64,000 nucleotides of DNA from Ornithodoros turicata (lineage: Eukaryota > Arthropoda > Arachnida > Ixodida > Argasidae). Both the position numbers and the translations under genes were made by a program. The notes beneath the pieces are model-generated. The model worked only from the letters and a program-made list of their open reading frames with translations. It ran no database searches and had not been told where the DNA came from. Shown in pieces: positions 32,947 to 40,559 of this stretch (position 1 is the stretch's first letter; each line of letters opens with the position of its first letter). The stretch lies in assembly GCF_037126465.1 (NCBI RefSeq), contig NC_088201.1:193572403-193636402 (forward strand). Reading direction: 5' to 3'.

Positions 32947-33396
32947 CAGGGTGTTCAAAGTTAAGCTTTCACGAGCGCAACGCAAACACAGCGATGACAG
33001 GAAACCGGATGAAAACTTTACGCTACTTGTGTGTTTGTCCCTTCAGATGACGCACCCTGGAAGTCGCTGAGAAGGCGTGTTAGCTTAGCTCTATTGGTAG
33101 AGCTCTGGACCGGTAATCCAGAAGACGTGGGTTCGAGTCCTACAGCTGGCTAACCTTTTCAGTGAGTTTCATCTTTCATCGTTAATTTCTTAGGCAACTT
33201 GAGGCCTTGTATGTGATTGTCCCTTCTATGTTGTTCCAGCCGCAGAACGTCAGTTATCTCTTGTGTAGGAAACAGGTGCTGCTAATTATGTAGCAGCTGT
33301 TTCTTACTCAAGGAACAGAAAAATAGGCGAACAAAAGAAAAACTGGTGCTATTTGAAGCTAAAAGTGCTAGTGCAAGCTTAATTTTGAACACCCTG
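32947..33396. mobile_element. Mariner-type MITE (TA target) carrying a tRNA-like gene
   Basis: Ends CAGGGTGTTCAAA...TTTTGAACACCCTG with TA on both sides (32945-32946, 33397-33398) and a further matching AAGCTT block. 450 bp, no protein-coding capacity. It contains the tRNA-like sequence at 33079-33151. Confidence 0.75.
33079..33151 (+). tRNA. tRNA-like gene, anticodon GGT (Thr-type), inside a MITE
   Basis: Cloverleaf can be drawn: acceptor GTTAGCT with AGCTGGC (two G-T pairs), D arm GCTC/GAGC with a TATTGGTA loop, anticodon stem CTGGA/TCCAG with loop CCGGTAA, T arm GTGGG-TTCGAGT-CCTAC. TTTT follows at about 33156. The base before the anticodon is C rather than T, and GGT anticodons are unusual in animals, so it is more likely a tRNA-derived pseudogene than a working tRNA. 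Confidence 0.5.
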
Positions 33397-33399
33397 TAT

Positions 33400-35195
33400 A
33401 CGCGTATTTAATGTAAAGTGCATGAACTTCCTGACTTGTTTTAATAATATTGCCACCGTCAATGTATTCGTAATCAGACCTCCTTTGTCCCAAGAAGGAA
33501 TTGTAACTTCGTCGTTTCGGTGCATTCGCAGATTTTGTAAATTAAGATGCTTCCCTCCTGCGCAGTGGTTGCATTCTCGGAATAGACACACACGTCTTGG
33601 CTCCTCACATAGAAACAGTGCTTTTATGTTTTCCATTGTGTGTCTGTGTGTGTTTTGCATTTACTTTTATGCTTCTTTAATTCGTTGTGCTGATGCTGTT
33701 CGTGGACGCAGCAACGAGATCGTACGAGATCGAAATTGGCACAATAAGTGCGAACACACAGTTCTTGACGTGGCTGCAGGCGAAACCACTTTGGTGGGAC
33801 CGCATATAATTTCTTTTATTCCATTTTTATGCCGGTGCTATTAGTCTTGAAAATACTATCTGTCTCCCTCATGGAACGTGTCATGAAACGTTTGTTTACA
33901 GGTTTCCTCTTTCCATCAATCCGTGGACTACATGATGGGCGTGCCGAGAGGGGGGCAAGGGGGCCCGTCCCCTCCCTGGAGCTCTAAGGTAGCTTGTGAA
34001 AAAGTGCACTCTTTAGTCATAGGACGCAATGAATATTCTCAAATGTCGTAACAGGCACCTCTAAACACCTGCACAGTCTGCAACGTCCACCTCCAGAAAA
34101 AGAGGTAGTAATTAGTGGGAGATGCACGCTTGCCCCCTGGAAGCAATTCGCCCTCTTTGAAAAAACCCTGGGAACGCCCATGGACTCCATCATTTTGTTT
34201 GAGCCTTTGGGTGAAGCATTTCATCTTATTACAAGGAGTACTTCAAAGCAGTATTTGCATCACTCTGACGTATTGACTTGCGAAAAGCAAATCATTTCAA
34301 GTTTTAATTCCGAGAAACCTACGATTGCGTTCGTTTTCTTTTGATCACTGCTAGGATTCTCAAAGCCGCAAAGCGAATTTTAGAGAAAGAGAAGTGCTCT
34401 CCTTAATTTGATCGAAAACCTGGATCTGCTTGAGCATAGTCTGGGTCCGAAGTACATACTGGTGGAGACTGCGCAGAACGGCCACTCACCGCTAACTGGA
34501 AGTACTTTGCGAAGTTCTTGCACAATTCGTGCTTTATGTCAAGAGCTTCACTTCGCTCCGCATCCAAAACTCTCTTCTGTGCACTGGCATCCTAGGCTTG
34601 AAACAGCTACAAATCCGTGCTGCTTGGATGTCTTTTTCCTCGGCATTTTTTTGCGCATAATCCGCACAACACACACGTCCAGTATACGTTTTGTTCCATC
34701 CCAGCTGCGCTGCACGAAGGATGGCCGAAGGCGAGAACAGCCTTCAAAAATGTCAAGAACTTTCTTTGAGGTTCGTGCCTTTACATAACCAGAAGTCAAC
34801 GGAACAGGAATTTCAACCAGTGAATGGCACTGGTCATCAGAAAGGTTACCTTAGTTAGGCCGCATATCACGCGAAAGGTTTTTCCCTGCAAAAAAATCTG
34901 GCTCTGTGCTTCCCCAAATACGCAGTCGGTCCGCATATTTTTGCAATGTAACTATTCACTTTCTCTCAGGAAACATCTAAGACAAAGAAAATGCAAAGGT
35001 GTGTGTAAAATAAAAACATGTTATTTTGTAATAATAATTATAATACGATTTGATTTCACACGCCTTTTCTTGCGAAACAGCCACCGCGTGTTTTTGCACG
35101 GCCGCGATGCAGCAGCGGAAGGGGAATTACCCACGGTTCTGGCAGTGATTGTTCAATTTGTAAGTGCAGTTCTTCATTCTTAACTGGTATATAAG
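33400..35195. other. No recognisable gene; dispersed repeats
   Basis: Contains an inverted pair near 33935-34190 in which GGGCGTGCCGAGAGGGGG faces CCCTGGGAACGCCC, likely the ends of another non-autonomous element. Open frames near 33422-33844 and 34408-34799 show no known domain. Confidence 0.4.
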
Positions 35196-35416
35196 TGGCA
35201 CGGCTTGGGACAAAAGTTTACGGAACACTGGGGTGTCGCATTTCGCTGTTGGGACGACACCCTAGCAGCCAAAAGGACCAGACACACATACTGAATTAGA
35301 ATTACATGAACAGAATATCCGGTCGCCCGTTTCGTGTTCGATCTAACAGGGGGCCCCTGCGATAAAGAGATAAGCCAGCGCTGTGTTCCGTAAGCTTTTG
35401 TCCCAAGCTGTACCAT
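35196..35416. mobile_element. MITE with about 33-bp inverted ends
   Basis: CGGCTTGGGACAAAAG near 35198 and the facing CTTTTGTCCCAAGCTG near 35395-35410, with extended similarity (TTACGGAACAC / GTGTTCCGTAA). About 220 bp, noncoding. Confidence 0.65.
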
Positions 35417-36225
35417 TGGAAAGGTAACACGTAACTGCATCAGCGAGATTTTTTTAAATAAAGACAGGTGTTTAGTAATCAAAGGTGCTTTTTAAGAACA
35501 GACGTAAGAATACGTTGCATTTTGCCGAATGACGGTTAATCTAACGCATATTACACCTCTGTAGGAGAATTAATATGTAAACAAATTATATCGATTAAAA
35601 GAGAAAGAAATAAGCTTCATTGTGATACAACTTTCTTTGGTCGAGATGTATACTTTATTTGTAAACTGGCTGCAAACATTGAAAAGGCAGCCTTTTTGCG
35701 ATAATTTGTCGAAGGCGAAAAGACGATTTGTAACGACGAAGTACGCCCAAGTTATAATATTGTGCGTAGAATAGGTTAAAAGGAATGTTGTGTAACTTCT
35801 ATGTGAGGCGACTGGGGTGTGGTTGTTCACGCGGGTTGACGTTTCATTTTCTTTTTCTTTTTTTCACATCCTCTGCACCTAGAACTCAAACACGGTGATC
35901 TTATTCATCAGACACGAAATGCTTTCAAATAAAGATATCGGAGAAGTCAAGTTGAGTACGTATGAGTAGTATGAGCATTACGGAGTACACGATTAACGGG
36001 GGGGGGGGGGGGGGGGGTTGAGGTAGCTTGCCGTTGTTGGCCGCACTGAAGTGGGCATCGTGACGACTATAACGGATTAACAGCGTAGTGGCACCTCTCC
36101 TTCCCGCCAATTTACAAACTGCCATTCTTTCCTCATCTATGGTTGCATGCGTCTATACAATGCTCGCTTTCACGATGCTGGAAAACACCTCGCGCAAAGA
36201 TGTGGTATTTATTGACTTGACGCGA
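35417..36225. other. No recognisable gene; poly-G tract
   Basis: No supportable gene. A run of about 20 G lies near 35999-36018. Confidence 0.4.
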
Positions 36226-36229
36226 CTCA

Positions 36230-36365
36230 ATGTGACTTTTACAACTCAGTGGCGTTACCGCTTGCGATAAATTGACTCTCCTATATGCAGTCTCCGCGGC
36301 GGTCTGGAAGATCTCGAGCACAATCTACTTGATTGCCCGCACTACCAACCTTCCTGATCCATACG
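36230..36365 (+). pseudogene. Possible LINE 3' remnant at the insertion site of the 5.5-kb element
   Basis: The plus-strand frame reads CSLRGGLEDLEHNLLDCPHY, resembling the His-x-LL-x-Cys-Pro-x-Tyr ending of tick LINE proteins. The 5.5-kb element begins right after, so it may have inserted into an old LINE. Based on one short motif. Confidence 0.35.
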
Positions 36366-36371
36366 TTCAGT
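36366..36371. repeat. Target-site duplication of the 5.5-kb element, left copy
   Basis: TTCAGT, repeated exactly at 41904-41909. Six bases, as made by Polinton integrases. Confidence 0.9.
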
Positions 36372-36381
36372 AGTAGTAGTG

Positions 36382-36557
36382 TATCAGCTCAAGTATCCGG
36401 AAACTCACATCTTCGTCTGGACGCCATTAATTAGCAATTAGAGCTAATTGGGACCCCCCACATTAATCAGGACCCACCAGGGAGTCATTACACTAATTGG
36501 GGATCATCTAATACACGTCCAGACCACTGTGTGAGTTTCCGGCTACTTGAGCTGATA
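36382..36557. repeat. Subterminal 176-bp imperfect palindrome (left end)
   Basis: Arms 36382-36423 and 36516-36557 (42 bp each) are inverted copies with a few mismatches, starting TATCAGCTCAAGTA. The 92-base centre contains further short complementary AATTAG/CTAATT blocks. The same structure is at 41718-41893. Confidence 0.85.
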
Positions 36558-36835
36558 AAAAATAAAAAAATAGGTAGAAAATAAAATGAAAAGATAGAAA
36601 TAGAGTGGAGAGAAACAATTTATTCGAAAATCAACGATGCCGCGGCGAAGAAGCCGCTCCGCAACACCCGAGTGACCAGCGCCCGCCATGTTGGTAGTTT
36701 GCACCCAGCAGTTGCAGAGATCGACGACAGGTGGCCACTTAGTTGCACGGCATCACACCAGATGGCGCCACCATCATAGCTCTAGACGAGAAAGACAGAA
36801 CAAGACACTAGCAGCAGGTAAAAATGACAGCACTG

Positions 36836-37306
36836 CTAAGCAAGTCTACGCATGCGAGAGAAAAGGTCTATCCGCTACTGCTAAACAGAAAACAGTACAC
36901 ATCGGGGAAAAAGGCTTACGGGGACGATCGCTTAGGCCTAACCACAACACTACGCAGCTAACACAAGGCGGGAACCACACATCGCTAAACATGCGTCAAC
37001 AGGCTTGGACACCGCAAAACAAGTCTAAACATGCGAGAAAAGGCTTAACAGGAGCGCGGTCAAATCACTCGTTGGTCACCGCTAAACACGGCAAACATAC
37101 GAGGAAAGAGGCTTACGGGGACGATCGCTTAGGCCTAACCTCAACACTACGCAGCTAACACAAGGCGGGAACCACACATCGCTAAACATGCGTCAACAGG
37201 CTTGGACACCGCAAAACAAGTCTAAACATGCGAGAAAAGGCTTAACACGAGCGCGGTCAAATCACTCGTTGGTCACCGCTAAACACGGCAAACATACGAG
37301 AAAAGG
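36836..37306 (+). repeat. Iteron-like repeats in left TIR
   Basis: About six related blocks built on AAACATGCGAGAAAAGGCTTA occur near 36843, 36895, 37028, 37095, 37226 and 37293, and the surrounding 197-bp unit is tandemly duplicated. Such direct repeats commonly bind replication or transposition proteins; function is inferred. Confidence 0.6.
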
Positions 37307-37675
37307 AGCTCGTCAAATCACTCACCTTTTCCCGCGCGGCAACTTCCAGGCAGAAACTGAGCGAGCGCGGAGAACACACACGTCTGCTCTCTACGAGATC
37401 CAGCCAGAAACTGAGCAAGCGCGCGGAGCGCACGTCCGTCTTCCGCGACGGTCTGAGAGAAACTGAGAGAGGCGACGCGCAGCGGCAGCTATGGATGCGC
37501 GCGCGCCCTCTGCTTCACCCGTCCGCGCATGCGCGCGCGCTGCTAGCTCCCTCTGCGCCGGCCGCGGGTGTTTTCGGTTTCGGCTCTCTGCTGCGCGCGC
37601 GCGCGCTCCTAGCGGCGACGGGTGGCTTTTCAGTTTCGCTTTCATTCTCCGTTCTTTGCGCGCGCGCGTTTATCT

Positions 37676-37683
37676 CTATAAAG
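37676..37683 (+). promoter_or_regulatory. TATA box at inner end of left TIR
   Basis: CTATAAAG, 27 bp from the TIR edge and about 45 bp before the first codon of the rightward gene. Its mirror copy in the right TIR serves the leftward gene. Confidence 0.7.
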
Positions 37684-37723
37684 GCAGCGCGCACCACGCT
37701 CGCGTCATCATTCTGACCGATAC

Positions 37724-38831
37724 GTGGAAAACGCCATTTGTGGTTTATTCTCCTGCGTTTCTCGTCGTCGCAAGGAAAAGACAAAAAACGAAGAACTTCG
37801 CGAATTTATACGCGGCATCGTGGAGGAAGCCTTTCAAGTCCACCGTCTGGAATGGTTGCAAGCACGTCAAGAAATGTGTCAGGACAAGATGAAGACGCTC
37901 GACCGCATCTTAGCGGCGGACAGACTGGCGAAAAAGAAGTCCAACTTTAGCCTGGACAATCTGTATTGGGAACGCAGTTCCGATGTAGAGGACGACGACG
38001 AGGATGTGTAAATAAAAGCGATGCATTTCTCTTCGAGTCTCAGTCTCGGCGTCTCGCAGTCTCGCAGTTTGCAGTCTCGCAAAGTGGCGGATTTACGTAA
38101 TCGATGGATATGACGTGAATGGGGTTAGTGCGAGCGTGAGAACCCTGTACTATAAGATGGTCATCCCCTGTACCCCCCTTGTCCACTACTCTCGAATCAA
38201 GAGCGCCGAGAAAATGCTGTATACGTTCCAGACGATTTTGGACCTTCTGGTCCACATTCGTCCGCCGTTTGGTAAGTTTTTCTCTATCTCTTCTTGTTTA
38301 GAAATAGTTATTTTCTAATAGCTAACGTTCCTCTGTAGGTTTCACTGTGACACACATTGGGCAGCTATTTTTCCAGCTGATCCCCGGTGCGGGGGGAGAT
38401 GTGCCCCGCTTGGATATGGAGACGTTTTTGCAAGCGTTCGCCATCGTAGGCGAAGAAGACATTGAGACGGCCACCACAGAAGTGCTCATGGCGTGCTACG
38501 CCAGGGAGTGGCGAGAAATCGCTGTGCAGCGGGGACTAGAGGGAGAGCTCTTTTTCAGAGTGCCCCAAAGCTTAGAGGAGCATACTTTACCGCTAGAAGG
38601 TACTGCTCCTTTAAGCTTCGGGGAAGCGGAGCACCTCCTCTACTCCCTGGTGCACCAGTGGAACAGAGCGAGTGCAGCGGGTTGGAGAGAACTCGCTGAA
38701 CGCTGGATGGCGAGTCAAATACCGTGAGTGTTTTTCGATTGTGGTTTTTGTTCGTAGAATCCTTATTCTGGTTCTTTATTACTAGATTGGATCCCTGGGT
38801 TCTTATGGAAGACCATGAAGCACCCATGTAA
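37724..38831 (+). CDS. Rightward four-exon gene of the 5.5-kb element, unknown function
   Basis: Proposed exons are 37724-38007, 38075-38271, 38339-38723 and 38786-38831; phases agree at every junction and the total is 304 codons including the stop. Introns are 67, 67 and 62 bp, with donors GTAAAT, GTAAGT and GTGAGT and acceptors ending in CAG, TAG and TAG. The second and third introns are well supported because the frame continues exactly across them; the first is less certain. Exon 1 has a charged, probably coiled-coil region and ends in an acidic EDDDEDV. Exon 2 has KMLYTFQTILDLLVHIRPP and exon 3 is helical. The only start available is GTG at 37724, so the ATG may be mutated. AATAAA is at 38843-38848. 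I recognise no domain. Confidence 0.55.
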
Positions 38832-38931
38832 ACACGCCAGCCAATAAACGCATATCGTCTTTCGCATCACGCGACTCTCTCTCTCTCTCTGCCCCAATAC
38901 AATAGAAGAATAGGAAACCACAGATCCTGCG

Positions 38932-38938
38932 TATAAAA
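38932..38938 (+). promoter_or_regulatory. Internal TATA box of the 5.5-kb element
   Basis: TATAAAA between the end of the first rightward gene and an ATG cluster at 38967, so a second rightward transcription unit probably starts near 38960. Confidence 0.6.
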
Positions 38939-38966
38939 GCGAGCGTGGGATAGGACGCAGTTAAAG

Positions 38967-39930
38967 ATGATGATGTCGACGATGTCACCACCACAACGTT
39001 CGGTCTGCTTGCGCAGGAGGTAAGTGCATTTGTATGTGTTTAGATCGATGTTTGATTAATGGCTCCTTTTCTCTATTTGCTAGGTGCACACAGGAGAATT
39101 ATTTCAAATTGGGGGAGGGACTTCATGCCTAACATGAGGTCCGATTAGGCTCCGCTAAGTTCAAAATTAGGGGGAGCATCGCCCGCATTATTCAAAATTG
39201 GGGAGGGACGTGAATTCATGTCCAACATGAATTCTGATTAGGCTTAATGGGGAATTGCGGGGCGTCCCCCGCACCAGTCAAAATTGGGAATGGGTAAGGG
39301 AGTTTATGGCTAACATAAATTCTGATTAGGCGTAATGGGAAGATTTTGGGGAACATTTTAATCTGGCCTTATTCAAAATTGAACTCCTTCTTTCATTTTT
39401 CGTTAGATTATTCCAAAACGGGGGGGAGAATTCGTGCATAACACGAATTTCATTAGAGACCATGTTGATTATGCAAAATTAAGGAGTTCTTAAAGGGATA
39501 ATTATTTCAAATTGGGGTTAAATTAAAACCTTCTTTCATTTTTCGTTTGGTTGACATCGTCGACATCCTATGCGATATTGCAATGGCGCGGTGTCCAAAG
39601 TACAGACGCCATCAGCGCAATGAGAGGGGGAGGAGACGGTCTGGTTCTACGACGGTTGATCGAAAACCCACGAGGGGCATTCATCCAGTTTCGTGGAGCA
39701 AAATGTAAGTCGAGTGGTTCTGCTGTGACAGGGGCATTCATCCTCGACGCGAGGCATTTCGTGGAGCAAAATGTAAGTTGACCGTCTCTGCTGAGAGAGT
39801 GTATTCTATGTATGACATTGTTTTTCAGGAACCAATAGCCGCTGTCGTCGCACATCATGCAGCACATCATGCAGCACAGGAAATGCCGTCCAGCAACCTC
39901 CCCGTTAGGCCCAACTGCCTTTCTGTATAG
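38967..39930 (+). CDS. Second rightward transcription unit, small spliced protein(s)
   Basis: ATG 38967 opens a short exon ending at a strong donor (GTAAGT, 39020). Acceptor CTAG at 39083 gives a 64-bp intron but the frame then stops within the first hairpin (TAA at 39129-39131). Alternatively the exon could join a frame starting at 39550, whose phase fits exactly, although the acceptor there now reads TTTGG instead of TTAGG. That second exon (39550-39772) and a third (39829-39930, after a 56-bp intron ending TTTTTCAG) form a continuous frame. An overlapping frame from ATG 39583 gives a 41-43-residue Arg-rich peptide (MARCPKYRRHQRNERGRRRS). AATAAA is at 40047-40052. Which product is real is unclear. 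Confidence 0.35.
39099..39540 (+). ncRNA. Array of four covarying hairpins, candidate structured RNA
   Basis: Stem-loops at 39118-39142, 39212-39234, 39300-39322 and 39428-39450 have 9-10-bp stems and 5-nt loops (CCTAA, TCCAA, GCTAA, CATAA). Inner stems differ between copies but stay paired: CATG/CATG, TATG/CATA, CGTG/CACG. Each is preceded by a TTCAAAATTGGGG-like block and most are followed by GATTAGGC. An extra perfect 7-bp hairpin, TGCGGGG/CCCCGCA, lies near 39257-39274. The array lies in a transcribed, probably intronic, position. Confidence 0.55.
39677..39778 (+). repeat. Tandem duplication carrying a splice donor
   Basis: GGGGCATTCATCC ... TTTCGTGGAGCAAAATGTAAGT occurs twice, so GTAAGT donors lie at 39705 and 39773, 68 bp apart, both upstream of the TTTTTCAG acceptor at 39828. 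This could allow alternative 124- or 56-bp introns. Confidence 0.7.
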
Positions 39931-40090
39931 CAGTAGGACCCCTCCTTGTACAGCATTGGGCAAGGAAGACCGTGAGCGCCTTTGTGAATCGAGTGGCCGT
40001 GGAACAAAGAGCAGGCATCTATCGACCAAACCTTTTGTTTGTATTCAATAAAGATGTTTCAGTGAAAGAACACACAGAGTCTCGTCAAAG

Positions 40091-40549
40091 TTATTCGGAC
40101 TGTTTAATGCGTTGCATGTCAATAACCAAGCGGTATTTCAATAAATCAATGACAAGGTTGGCGATGTAGACTGCTTGCAAATGTCGCTGCTTCCGCAGGG
40201 CGTGCTTAATATGAGCGATGGCACGAGCGAGAAGGTCCACGATGTCTGCAGCGATGTAGTTGAATTCTGCGTTGGACAAGCTCACAAATTCGCTCATTAG
40301 TCCCAGGGGTCCGTCTGGAACCGTTATGCAGACGTTCTTGTAACGGGCGTAGATCCGACGCACCATCTCCTGCAGCGGCCCCGGCGAGATCTCTCCTATA
40401 TTGCCAAAGCCTACCATGTCTATCACGTAGCGAAAAGCAGTGATGACGAGCTCGTTGCGGGGACTTTCGCCGTTGAAACATTCCTTCTCCACTTCTTCCC
40501 AAGAAGCGTGGGTGCGGGAACAATTTTGTAAAGAGTGGTAGCTGAACAT
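40091..40549 (-). CDS. Leftward gene of the 5.5-kb element, 152 aa, related to the Maverick 20032-20583 protein
   Basis: Starts at an ATG 11 bp inside the unique region, about 40 bp downstream of the TATA box in the right TIR. The protein begins MFSYHSLQNCSRTHASWEEV and appears wholly helical. Its C-terminal AVYIANLVIDLLKYRLV closely parallels AKYITLFTLDLLKNRLV of the Maverick gene and the two can be aligned over about 120 residues with a shared SW near the start. The frame is intact in spite of the decay seen elsewhere. No known domain is recognised. Confidence 0.65.
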   Translation of the reverse strand: MFSYHSLQNCSRTHASWEEVEKECFNGESPRNELVITAFRYVIDMVGFGNIGEISPGPLQEMVRRIYARYKNVCITVPDGPLGLMSEFVSLSNAEFNYIAADIVDLLARAIAHIKHALRKQRHLQAVYIANLVIDLLKYRLVIDMQRIKQSE

Positions 40550-40559
40550 CTTCACGTAG

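Larger units (their letters stand above)
36372..37710 (+). repeat. Left terminal inverted repeat of the 5.5-kb element
   Basis: 1339 bp, inverse of 40560-41903 with high identity. Organisation from the end inward: three AGT units, a 176-bp imperfect palindrome, an AT-rich tract, a CCGCCATGTTGG segment, iteron-like repeats, two 197-bp tandem units (36913-37109 and 37110-37306), a GC-rich zone with long GCGCGC runs, and a TATA box. Because a 156-residue open frame (36688-37158) is present in both copies it could be coding, but its composition follows the repeats. Confidence 0.92.

Noticed and set aside
36688..37158. 156-residue frame in the left TIR (also 41116-41586)
   Set aside because: Its composition mirrors the tandem DNA repeats and no promoter lies upstream; kept only as a note in the TIR entry.
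37491..37892. Arg/Ala-rich frames in the GC-rich TIR zone
   Set aside because: Produced by GCGCGC runs upstream of the TATA box; they would not be transcribed from it.
39568..40029. 153-residue minus-strand frame in the 5.5-kb element
   Set aside because: It is antisense to the spliced rightward unit, shows repeats (CCMMCCMMC) from a small DNA duplication, and has no promoter facing it.
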